NCBI RefSeq assembly: GCF_000143985.1
Contig: NC_014364.1
Span: 2,480,001 to 2,544,000 of the forward strand
Direction of reading: 5' to 3'
Length of the DNA stretch: 64,000 bases
Source of the DNA: Sediminispirochaeta smaragdinae DSM 11293
GTDB taxonomy: Bacteria; Spirochaetota; Spirochaetia; DSM-16054; Sediminispirochaetaceae
Translations under genes and position numbers: made by a program
Shown here: piece by piece, positions 43,036 to 51,480 of the stretch
Numbering within the stretch: the first letter of the stretch is position 1
How the letters are laid out: the number at the start of each line of letters is the position of its first letter
Notes under the pieces: generated by a model
The model's database searches: none
What the model saw: the letters and a program-made list of their open reading frames with translations, nothing else
What the model was told of the DNA's origin: nothing

Positions 43036-44166
43036 TCACTTCAGTCCATTCAAATCCCCGAGAGATTCCAGTGTGAGGGCACTGTGTTCCCGGCTTTCGG
43101 GAGTGCGCTCTCGAATCTTCATCGGCAGATAGTTTTCATTGTAAAGACGGGATAGTATGAAAAGGTCATCCCCGCTGTAGCGGGATGGAATACGAACCTC
43201 CAGATTGTAATCCGGCTCTTCATAGCCTCGACGCATGACATGAACGGGATCAGTCACCGTTACGGCGAAATGAGGGCCGTAAAGAAAGAGTAATGCAATA
43301 AGCAGCAAAATCACTATGGAGAAGACCAGCAATTGCTGGGCAGCAGAGGCGGCTCTTGCATCCCGAAGATCAAAGAAGAAGGCATGAGAGCCCTTTTCTG
43401 CAACCCGGTAATCTTCCGCATCGAAATGGCGTCGATAGTAATCATTGTTAAAACGGGTATAGAGGGTTAGATCCTTATCGGTATCACGGACCAGCAGCAG
43501 ATCCCCCCTCATAGAGAAAAGGTCTTTGAAATATCGTTCCGCTTTCACGTTTTCATCCACAGCGTCAAGAAAGCGGTTCTGTTCAGCCTCTGCCACCCCG
43601 GTCGGTGTGGGAATATGCAAAACAGAAACAAAAAAACCATAGACGAGAGCAGCAAAAACAACGGTCGAAACGGCCAGAGTCGACAGCCGTGTCAGATGAC
43701 GCTGTGCCATGGAGCTGTCGACATATTTTATGTTTCGAAAGAGTTTCAAGACCCGAAGGAAACGCAACACCCTTGCAAGGCGAATGGCTTTCACCGCTTT
43801 CAGCATGTTAAGCGCACCGCCACCGGCAAGAAAGAGCGATCCGCCGAGGCTTAGCACATACACCCGCGGTCCGCTGTCGAAAAGCAAAAGAGGAAGGGCA
43901 GCAAGAAAGTCCACCCACCCTCGCCGGCGGAAGAAATAGTCGCCCCCCTCTTTTCGACCAAGCGCAGTGAACCACCTTACCAGGAATTCGATGGTAAAAA
44001 GCAGATCAAAGGCAAAACCTGCGCAGGCAAGATAACCCCTCACCTGGGCAGGCCAGTAAGCTATAAGGGCAATCTCTTCAAAAAAGGTTTGAATAAGTAC
44101 AAGAAAAATCGCCACGGTCAGAAAGGTATCTAATGCTCCTCGTTTCTCTTCTTTCATTGTTACCAT
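43036..44166 (-). CDS. Voltage-sensor-domain membrane protein with HAMP-like tail, no pore
   Basis: 376-residue inner-membrane protein. S1 about 13-35; S2 44-66 with acidic Asp54 and Glu60; S3 84-97 with Asp86; S4 121-145 with basic residues at exactly 123, 126, 129, 132, 135, 138, 141 and 144, the hallmark of a voltage sensor. A fifth helix (160-184) and a sixth (277-297) flank an about 90-residue extracytoplasmic domain (185-276) with no pore helix or selectivity filter. The cytosolic tail (298-350: TDPVHVMRRGYEEPDYN to LYNENYLPMK) has the Pro and D-L...YN pattern of a HAMP domain, and nothing follows it. It overlaps the upstream gene by 7 bp. An ATG at 44157 is an alternative start. Confidence 0.8.
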   Translation of the reverse strand: MVTMKEEKRGALDTFLTVAIFLVLIQTFFEEIALIAYWPAQVRGYLACAGFAFDLLFTIEFLVRWFTALGRKEGGDYFFRRRGWVDFLAALPLLLFDSGPRVYVLSLGGSLFLAGGGALNMLKAVKAIRLARVLRFLRVLKLFRNIKYVDSSMAQRHLTRLSTLAVSTVVFAALVYGFFVSVLHIPTPTGVAEAEQNRFLDAVDENVKAERYFKDLFSMRGDLLLVRDTDKDLTLYTRFNNDYYRRHFDAEDYRVAEKGSHAFFFDLRDARAASAAQQLLVFSIVILLLIALLFLYGPHFAVTVTDPVHVMRRGYEEPDYNLEVRIPSRYSGDDLFILSRLYNENYLPMKIRERTPESREHSALTLESLGDLNGLK

Positions 44167-45077
44167 CCGTTTTCAGCGGCGAGCCGGTATAGCTCATCCG
44201 TCATCTTCACATCATATCCAAAAAGCCGGTGGTTTCGTCGGGCAATGCCGAACCAACTACGTTCCTGCCCCACCGCCCCGCGATCGATCTTGAGTCCGGG
44301 ATGAAAATCGCATGCCAGCATACTGAAAAGGGCGGAAAGCCGGGCGGTAGCCGGAATATCATTTCTTTCGTCGAAAGAGACATTGCTGTAAACCGCACTC
44401 TCAAGAAGCTCAGCAGGTAAAAAAGGAAGCTCTTTTTCCAAGGCCTGTATCACCTTTTGAGCAAATTGAAAGGGAATAAGCCCGGCCACCTCATGTTGTC
44501 CCGGAAGCCTTGCAACCTGGAAAAGGAATACGGCAGGCCGTAAAAGGATAGAGGTTCGAATGAGATTCTTCACCTCTTCCTGGCTCATCGCAAGCTTTTG
44601 AACCTTTTCAAGCTCAAAGCGGATATAACCCCTTCCGTCGTATATACGGTCGAGATAGCGATGCGCAAGATGAAGCTGTATGGCACTGTAGGGGCCTGTA
44701 AGAGCCTTTCGAGCCAAGGGATGGGCAATCAGCTTCATCATAAAAGAGAAAAGACGAGTTTCCCGATCATCGGAACGCCCCGTGGGCCGGGGAAAAAAGG
44801 AGAGAAAATGGAAATTGATGGTTCGGGCAAAAAACTCCTTCAACCCCGAAACCACCGATTCGGAGGTAGAAGCATAAAGTGCCTGCATAAGTAGTTTATA
44901 GATCTGATTCCAGGACTGTCCAGGAAAAAAGTCGGGAGAAGAAAGGGTCGGATAGAGCCGCCCGGCATTGATCCGCAGAAAGGAAATAATCTGCTCTTCC
45001 TTTTGGAGCGGAGCATAGGCTTTCAAAGAGGGATTGGCCAGCAGATGCCGCACAAACTGACTCGCTTTCTGATCCAT
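44160..45077 (-). CDS. Protein of unknown function encoded with the voltage-sensor protein
   Basis: 305 residues, no signal peptide, no transmembrane helix. Mostly helical by eye (HLLANPSLKAYAPLQ, QSWNQIYKLLMQALYAS, VKNLIRTSILLRPAVFLFQVA) with basic and aromatic patches. I do not recognise a family. Its stop overlaps the start region of the voltage-sensor gene by 7 bp, so they are translated from one mRNA and probably act together. Divergent from the giant outer-membrane gene with only 47 bp between, so the two operons share a control region. Confidence 0.7.
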   Translation of the reverse strand: MDQKASQFVRHLLANPSLKAYAPLQKEEQIISFLRINAGRLYPTLSSPDFFPGQSWNQIYKLLMQALYASTSESVVSGLKEFFARTINFHFLSFFPRPTGRSDDRETRLFSFMMKLIAHPLARKALTGPYSAIQLHLAHRYLDRIYDGRGYIRFELEKVQKLAMSQEEVKNLIRTSILLRPAVFLFQVARLPGQHEVAGLIPFQFAQKVIQALEKELPFLPAELLESAVYSNVSFDERNDIPATARLSALFSMLACDFHPGLKIDRGAVGQERSWFGIARRNHRLFGYDVKMTDELYRLAAENGW

Positions 45078-45085
45078 GGCTCTTA

Positions 45086-45124
45086 TTGTACACGAAATCT
45101 CAGCGCTGCGCTATAATGTGATAT
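45086..45124 (+). promoter_or_regulatory. -10 box abutting the start of the giant outer-membrane protein gene
   Basis: TATAAT (45112-45117) is followed by only 7 nt before the ATG at 45125. The best -35 candidate is TTGTAC (45086-45091), with an over-long 20-bp spacer. Together with the lack of a Shine-Dalgarno sequence this suggests a leaderless or nearly leaderless mRNA. Confidence 0.4.
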
Positions 45125-48100
45125 ATGTCGCATCAGCGAAGAACCCTTCACATCTGCATGCTGTTTTTTTGCGTTGTTCTCCGCGTCGCGGCGGCAGACG
45201 AGGTCCCGCTTCCTTCGGAAGAGGTTCCCGCCACCCTCTTTGCATCGATTCCTGAAGAAGATATCGACCTCTATGTCTCAGGAACCTGGCAGGCCGAAGT
45301 TTCGGCGGGATTCGCCCTCACATGGAGTACCCTCTCCCCGGTCATGCAAACAACAACGATCTCCGATATCGACAGTGGATTTCGTTTCGACCAGTATCCG
45401 GATATCATTATTTCTCTATGGATACGAGACCGCTGGTTTTTCGATCTCTCCTTCAAAGAGGGCAACGACGTCAATTCTATTGTAGCAGGCTATCAGGGGA
45501 AAGAGGGAGAGCTTGTGCAGGAGGTACGGGTCGGTAATATCGATATCGGTTCCTTCGAATCAAGCTTTTTCACCCTTCCGGAAGCGGGGATAGATTCCCT
45601 CGGTCTCTGGGCTCGGCTGACCCCTGAGCACTCCGAACACAGCTTCGCCCTTCGCTACGACCCCGCTGCATACCAGCGTGTTACCTTCAGAGGGATGAAC
45701 GAGGTAAAACAGGAGCAGTTCGACCTGGACGATTATTCGACAAACAGGGTCTTCGTTCTTCCCGACGACGATGTTGAGGATGTGGTGCTCTATATCCAGG
45801 ATGAAGACGGAGCGTTTCAGGAAGCCGGCACCGATGATGCGGTGGTGGATACCGAAAACGGAATTGTCTACCTGAAAGAGGCCCCCACCGGCAGGGTGGC
45901 GGTCTACTACAAAAAAGGGGGAAAGGAGGTGGGAGATAGCGGCCTTGGCACCGATGCCCTCTGCGGTATCAATGCCGACGGCCTTTTTGATCCCAAGGCA
46001 ACGCCGGTCGATTTTTTCTTTGATTCCGGGACCGCTGACTCATATAACGGCCTCGATAGTTTTGACTTTTCCGATGAGCTTGAAACCACTGTCGACGGTA
46101 ATACGGCCCTACTCCTCTACCGCCCCGGCCTCTGGTCCCCCTTTCTCCACCGCGGCATCTACGAACTGTCCACGACCCCACAGGAGGATGAACTCTATGC
46201 GGCCCTCATGAGCGGCAGCGACGAATACGATGGTATTTCCCTTGAGGCCGAGCAGCTTAGCTATGGAGAAGAGGACTTCGGTAAGCTGATACGTATCGTG
46301 GATGAGGATCGGGAGCTTTCGGATATGCGATCATTGTATCGTCGTTATCCTCTGGCACGGGCTATCATCGAGGCAGGCTACAATAGCGATATCTACGGCC
46401 CGAAGCGGGGAATAAGCGGAGATGCAGCCCCCTGGTTGCTTCAAATCGAACACCTTTCGGAGGTTTCTGCCTTTCAACTCGAAGAGGGGGTGCTTGGGGA
46501 TTCGGTATCGGTGACAAAAAACGGTAGAGAACAGTCCCGCTTTACCGTAGACTACGACACAGGAGTTCTTACTCCGCTTTTTACCGTAAACGATGACGAT
46601 CTGATCGTTGTTACCTACCGTACAAGAAGCGGAGGGGATCTTGGAGACCTGATCTTCGCCACCCAAAACAGCTTTACCCTTACCGACAGGCTGAGCCTGG
46701 GCCTGGATGCGGGGTTTCGCTGGAATATTGCCGGTCAATCCTACACCACCGAATCCGATCAGGCCCCGGGATTCATTGCCGCCGGTACGAGCCTTTTTTA
46801 CGATAACAAGGATGAGGAAGATTACGCCCTGAGCTTCAGCGTGGAAGCGGGGCTCTCGCTGAATAATCCCGACACCACCGGAATTTTTCGACTTCTGGGC
46901 ATGAACGATGCGGGAGTCGATGTTCCCATCAGCAACAAGCGCCTTTTTCCAGCCGCCGCCGACGATGCAAACGAAGATCCTGTAAACGAAATTGAGGCAC
47001 AGTTTCTTCAGGATGATCGCGGAAAACTCTTTTACTACGACTTCTACAGTTACCCCACGGTGGGCACTGCCGTTCTCAAACGCTACGACTGGAACGTCCC
47101 CTCGGACCAGAGATACCCTTACGATGAAGATGAGGGGGAAGACCGCGTGGGACCTTCCATAGCGGCGACGGGTAGCGAGACCGACGGCAACGCCCTGGTC
47201 TTTACCTACGAGCTTGACGCCGGAGAGTGGGTCGGCGGCCGCATCCCCTTGAGCACCGGCGGGAACGCCCTGGATCTCTCTTCTGCTACCAGAATCGATC
47301 TGTTGGTCCGTCCCCGCCAGGATATCAGCGACCTAAACATCTATCTCCGAGTCGGAGACCTCATCGAAGATCTTGACGGGGACGGCCTGCTCGATGAGGA
47401 ATCGGGTTCCCTCTCTTCCGGTTTCTCCTTCGATCCCGACGGTATCGACCGTCCTGTCGGAGGCGACAACGGCAAGACCGACAGCGAGGACCTCAACGGC
47501 GACGGCGAGCTAAGCTGGACAGGTGGTGAGGATGACGATCTGGTGTGGGAAGAAGTAATAATTGACCATTCCGACACATCTTCAGAATTTAAACCTGGCA
47601 GCAACAGCTGGCAGCGGATCAGCATCGACCTCTCGGCGGCAGAGCGGGCCAAGCTCCAATCGGTTACCGCTATGGACATCATGATCGTCAATGAAGGATC
47701 AGCGGCGACAGGAACCATCCTGGTTGCCGACCCCATCTTTGTCGGCACCAGCTTCTCCGTGAGCCCGGATGATTCCACAAGCCAGACGGTAACGGCAAGC
47801 GAGGCCCTTGAAACACGGGCCGGGGCAAGTTCGGCATCTACAAGCCTTGCCGAGGCCTTCCCCGATGAGGCCGAGATCTTCACCGACGGCGAGACCCAGC
47901 GCTGCGCCCTTTTTACCTGGGATGCCGGCATCGCCGGCGGCACATGGAGCGCATCCACCCTCACCCCCACTGCCGATCTTGGAAACTACCAGGCCCTGCG
48001 ATTTTTTCTCAGAACCCCCGATCCTGCCCCTGATAACATAATGGTCTCTCTAAGCTCCACCGAAGGGAAAGGCGTTACCGCAACCTTTGTTCCGATCGAA

Positions 48101-50008
48101 AGCGATGCATGGCAGCTTATCACCATCAATCTCGACAAAAAAAGGATAAAAAGCAGCGAAGGAACCATATCGGATCAAGAGGTTTCCGTTAACGATCGGG
48201 ACGCCGCCGTATCCTATTTCAAGATGGAGGTCGAGACTTCTTCCGAAGACACTTCCGGAGAGCTGTGGCTCGATGAGCTGCATCTGACAGATGCCCTCAT
48301 GTCCCTGGAATCCACGGTTAAGAGCTCCGTTGCCTACCACAAGCCGGGGACCTATTTTTCTTTAAAAGGGAAACCGGTATTATCCGAGTTTGATTTCGCC
48401 TCCGAATCAACCTGGAACGGTGATTACGGGACCGCCGCAGGTAGTGATTCCACCCACTCCTTTTATTCATCATCTGCACTCAGCAGCGCTCTTTTTAACG
48501 GAAATGTCTATGGTGATTTCGCCTTCTCGGCCGAAGCCTACGAATTTCTTCCCTCCTTTACCGCAGGCTACGCCATGCCCGTTGCATCGGGAAGGATCAA
48601 GGCAGCCGAAGAGTATGCCGAAGACCACGCCGCAGAGGGGATCACCTTCAGCCATTCGGCCGAAATTACCTTTGCTCCCTGGATTGCAAACCCGGAACGC
48701 ATACTTTCTCTGGAGAGCAGTTTCTCAAAGCCGAAGACAAAGGTCAAACAACAGTGGGCCATAGGCATGGGAGCCGGCAGAAGTGAGGCCCATAACGCCT
48801 TTTCCCTTTCGCTCTCAAACGCACTTACAGGGAGCGACGAAGAGGAAGATGAAACCTTTTCAGAGCGGATGTCGGAAAGTACCGAAGGCCTGTTGCTTCC
48901 CCAAATGGACCAGGTTACACGCCGAAACTCGGAATTGGATCTTATGCAGATGTTCCCCCTGCCCCTTGGTTTTCTCACGGTGGAAGCGGACGGGAGCACC
49001 ACCGCGCGCAGTTCCTCATCCGAGCGGCTTGATGCCGACCATCTGCTAAGTACGACCTGGGATCTGCCTATGGAGAAAAAAAGAAACCTGCGATTTCGTC
49101 TCTACCATGCATTGGAGGCAAAAGTAAGCATAGAGGATATAACATCCACTCCGGCCACACCGCTACATTCGCTGATTCTCGATGCAGAGGGCTTTTCCAC
49201 CGGTATCGGTTCCATCTATGCCCTGCTCTCCTCAGACCCCTTATCGGTGTTTGGAACGGGGCCTTTTACGGGAGATGAAGAAAAGCTTTTAACCGCATCC
49301 TATACCCCGGCAGCCTCATGTTCCTTTAGCCGCAATCCGGGGAGCGCCCTCAGCGACCTCATTGTCCCGGCAACATTCGACATCACCCGCTCCACCACCT
49401 ATGAAAAAAGCTATGATGAGATCGGCAGAAGCGGAGTAACATCGATTTCGTGGACAAGCTCTGCGATTAATCTCTTCGGCCGTTTAGGCAGCTACCCTCT
49501 TGCCGATTGGTACAGGACCGATGCATTTGCCTCCTCCGCCAGGTTCGACATTGAGGATAGCGGGGCCCTCGACGCCCTTCATATTGCGTCATTTCTTCTT
49601 CAGATCACTGAGAAGTATTCGCTTAAGGGAGAAAACGACTTTAGCGCAAGCTTCGACGAGGGAGCCTCTCTGGATACCCTGGAAAATGAAACGACGGTGA
49701 CGCTGATTAGTAGAAAGGGAGAACCGAGGCGCTTGCCGATTCCCCATTACCTCAGAGGGGACGGCCCGGTCCGCCTCATCCATGAGCTTTCCTTTGGCAA
49801 CGATCTTCTCTTCGATAATGAAGAGAATGAACAAGATCTTACCCTTTCACTTTCTCATGAAACAACCCTCGATCTCTCCTCCCGGGGAGAGATCAATGCA
49901 CATCTTACCGGGCTTTTCATGCGTGAGGCCTATGCATCCGGAAGTGATTCCGTCACATACTATACCATAGGTTTCGAAGCAGGCCTCGGCTTCACTCTCT
50001 CCTTTTAA
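45125..50008 (+). CDS. Giant predicted outer-membrane beta-barrel protein (SprA-like features)
   Basis: 1627 residues. Signal peptide at residues 1-24 (hydrophobic CMLFFCVVLRVA followed by AADE). Then a very long protein of alternating short beta-strands and acidic turns. It ends with an aromatic final strand (GFEAGLGFTLSF), as outer-membrane barrels do. Near residue 749 and 789 are calcium-type loops DLDGDGLLDEES and DLNGDGELSW, with carbohydrate-module-like strands around them (SWQRISIDLS, MDIMIVNEGS). The layout recalls SprA, the type IX secretion translocon of Bacteroidetes, but I cannot confirm homology. It starts a block of three envelope genes. Acidic residues are strongly over-represented. 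Confidence 0.75.
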   Translation: MSHQRRTLHICMLFFCVVLRVAAADEVPLPSEEVPATLFASIPEEDIDLYVSGTWQAEVSAGFALTWSTLSPVMQTTTISDIDSGFRFDQYPDIIISLWIRDRWFFDLSFKEGNDVNSIVAGYQGKEGELVQEVRVGNIDIGSFESSFFTLPEAGIDSLGLWARLTPEHSEHSFALRYDPAAYQRVTFRGMNEVKQEQFDLDDYSTNRVFVLPDDDVEDVVLYIQDEDGAFQEAGTDDAVVDTENGIVYLKEAPTGRVAVYYKKGGKEVGDSGLGTDALCGINADGLFDPKATPVDFFFDSGTADSYNGLDSFDFSDELETTVDGNTALLLYRPGLWSPFLHRGIYELSTTPQEDELYAALMSGSDEYDGISLEAEQLSYGEEDFGKLIRIVDEDRELSDMRSLYRRYPLARAIIEAGYNSDIYGPKRGISGDAAPWLLQIEHLSEVSAFQLEEGVLGDSVSVTKNGREQSRFTVDYDTGVLTPLFTVNDDDLIVVTYRTRSGGDLGDLIFATQNSFTLTDRLSLGLDAGFRWNIAGQSYTTESDQAPGFIAAGTSLFYDNKDEEDYALSFSVEAGLSLNNPDTTGIFRLLGMNDAGVDVPISNKRLFPAAADDANEDPVNEIEAQFLQDDRGKLFYYDFYSYPTVGTAVLKRYDWNVPSDQRYPYDEDEGEDRVGPSIAATGSETDGNALVFTYELDAGEWVGGRIPLSTGGNALDLSSATRIDLLVRPRQDISDLNIYLRVGDLIEDLDGDGLLDEESGSLSSGFSFDPDGIDRPVGGDNGKTDSEDLNGDGELSWTGGEDDDLVWEEVIIDHSDTSSEFKPGSNSWQRISIDLSAAERAKLQSVTAMDIMIVNEGSAATGTILVADPIFVGTSFSVSPDDSTSQTVTASEALETRAGASSASTSLAEAFPDEAEIFTDGETQRCALFTWDAGIAGGTWSASTLTPTADLGNYQALRFFLRTPDPAPDNIMVSLSSTEGKGVTATFVPIESDAWQLITINLDKKRIKSSEGTISDQEVSVNDRDAAVSYFKMEVETSSEDTSGELWLDELHLTDALMSLESTVKSSVAYHKPGTYFSLKGKPVLSEFDFASESTWNGDYGTAAGSDSTHSFYSSSALSSALFNGNVYGDFAFSAEAYEFLPSFTAGYAMPVASGRIKAAEEYAEDHAAEGITFSHSAEITFAPWIANPERILSLESSFSKPKTKVKQQWAIGMGAGRSEAHNAFSLSLSNALTGSDEEEDETFSERMSESTEGLLLPQMDQVTRRNSELDLMQMFPLPLGFLTVEADGSTTARSSSSERLDADHLLSTTWDLPMEKKRNLRFRLYHALEAKVSIEDITSTPATPLHSLILDAEGFSTGIGSIYALLSSDPLSVFGTGPFTGDEEKLLTASYTPAASCSFSRNPGSALSDLIVPATFDITRSTTYEKSYDEIGRSGVTSISWTSSAINLFGRLGSYPLADWYRTDAFASSARFDIEDSGALDALHIASFLLQITEKYSLKGENDFSASFDEGASLDTLENETTVTLISRKGEPRRLPIPHYLRGDGPVRLIHELSFGNDLLFDNEENEQDLTLSLSHETTLDLSSRGEINAHLTGLFMREAYASGSDSVTYYTIGFEAGLGFTLSF

Positions 50009-50033
50009 TAGATCATAGATTACAGACACGCTG

Positions 50034-50062
50034 TTGTTTTATGGGTATGAGGGATATACTAT
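50034..50062 (+). promoter_or_regulatory. Candidate promoter of the second barrel gene
   Basis: TTGTTT (50034-50039), 17-bp spacer, TACTAT (50057-50062), overlapping TATACT at 50055-50060. The gene downstream has a strong AAAAGGAGGGGCGT ribosome-binding site. Internal promoter within the envelope-gene block. Confidence 0.4.
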
Positions 50063-50110
50063 AAAAGGTAAAGGATGTAAAAAATATTAAGTTTGTAAAA
50101 GGAGGGGCGT

Positions 50111-51466
50111 ATGCGCAAACCACTTCCCTATGTAATTATAGGCTTTGCACTCTTAGCCGTTTTTCCTCTTGCCGCGCAGAGCGATGAAAACCAAGCTACA
50201 ATACAAGAAGGGGAACATCCGGCGTTTCATTTCCAGACCACCATAGCGCTGGGGGCTAAAACCTTTAACGAAGAGGACGGCGAAGTTACCTACAGCATGA
50301 TCAGTTTTACTCCAGACCTCTCCTTCGGTAAAGTAGGCATCGGTTTGGACCTCACCCTGCATTATCAGAGTGCCGACGGCTTTGAGGTACGGGAAGAAGA
50401 TTGGGTCCCAAAAGATGGAAAGAGCTTCCTCGATCTGTACCTCCCCATCTTTCGTTATGTCCGCTACGGAGAGAAAGGGGATGATCTTTATGCGAAAATC
50501 GGAACCATCGAAGACGGGACCCTTGGCAACGGCTTTATCATGCGCAACTACTCCAACGCCCTCTTCCTTCCCGAGCAGCGGATCGTAGGTCTTGCTCTCG
50601 ACATTGACGGGCGGCTCTTCAATTTTCCCTACATCGGTCTGGAAACCTTTACCGGTAACCTTGCCCGTTTCGATGTTTTCGGTACCCGCCTCTATGCACG
50701 GCCCCTTGCAGCCACGGAACTGCCGCTTCTCAATAACCTGCAGATCGGAGTGAGCTATGCCGCAGATTTCGATCCCGAAGCAAACTATGACTTTACCGTC
50801 TATACCGACAGCGATACGGTTTCCATGTTCGATGTCGATTTTCAGCAGCCGCTGCTTACCGGTGATCTCGCGACCCTTGTCTTGTTTGGCGATGTAGCCC
50901 TCCAGACGGGAGACGACGATCCTCATAGCGGTGCAATGACAGGTTTCGGAGGTACGCTTTGGGGCTTTCTCCAATATGGTTTCAGCCTGCTTTTCCTCGG
51001 AGACAACTTCGTGCCCTTCTATTTCGACGCCACCTATGATCTCTACCGAGAAGCAAAATATGCGATCTATTCGGGAGAGTTAGAGAGCGACGGCTATAAT
51101 GGCTGGATGACCGTCGTCGGTTTCTCTTTTCTTGGCGATATGCTGGCATTTTCCACCACCGTCGACGGCTCATTCGCCCCCGACAACAGCACCGAAGATA
51201 CTAAACTCCTTACCTATCCCCATCTCCGCGGGACGCTAAGTGTGGGAGAGGGATTACTACCCGGCTTCTTTTTCGACGCCTTTTACGACAAGCGGTATAT
51301 CAACAGTTTTGATGATTTTGGCGATCCGGAAAACGCCACTATAGGTGCCGAGGTCAACTATAAAACGGGACCGGCGGTTATTACCCTCGGTTACAATCTA
51401 CGATACGTACCTGAAGACGGATCCTGGGAGACCAGCAGCAGTCTGACGAGTTCCATCAGTTTTTAG
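50111..51466 (+). CDS. Predicted outer-membrane beta-barrel protein
   Basis: 451 residues. Signal peptide with cleavage after LAAQS (MRKPLPYVIIGFALLAVFP... at residues 1-22). The mature part is alternating amphipathic strands (GVSYAADFDPEANYDFTVY, GFGGTLWGFLQYGFSLLF), ending SLTSSISF with a terminal Phe. The segment around residues 115-180, with LYAKIG...LGNGFIMRNYSN, closely parallels LRLGN...GHGILMKDYAND in the next gene, so the two barrels are paralogues. Strong Shine-Dalgarno sequence. 14 bp before the FecR-barrel gene. Function unknown; perhaps a porin or a surface protein. Confidence 0.8.
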   Translation: MRKPLPYVIIGFALLAVFPLAAQSDENQATIQEGEHPAFHFQTTIALGAKTFNEEDGEVTYSMISFTPDLSFGKVGIGLDLTLHYQSADGFEVREEDWVPKDGKSFLDLYLPIFRYVRYGEKGDDLYAKIGTIEDGTLGNGFIMRNYSNALFLPEQRIVGLALDIDGRLFNFPYIGLETFTGNLARFDVFGTRLYARPLAATELPLLNNLQIGVSYAADFDPEANYDFTVYTDSDTVSMFDVDFQQPLLTGDLATLVLFGDVALQTGDDDPHSGAMTGFGGTLWGFLQYGFSLLFLGDNFVPFYFDATYDLYREAKYAIYSGELESDGYNGWMTVVGFSFLGDMLAFSTTVDGSFAPDNSTEDTKLLTYPHLRGTLSVGEGLLPGFFFDAFYDKRYINSFDDFGDPENATIGAEVNYKTGPAVITLGYNLRYVPEDGSWETSSSLTSSISF

Positions 51467-51480
51467 GTAAGGAGGTAACT

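Noticed and set aside
50153..50974. 273-codon minus-strand frame opposite the barrel gene
   Set aside because: Antisense shadow with no ribosome-binding site and no signal or motif.
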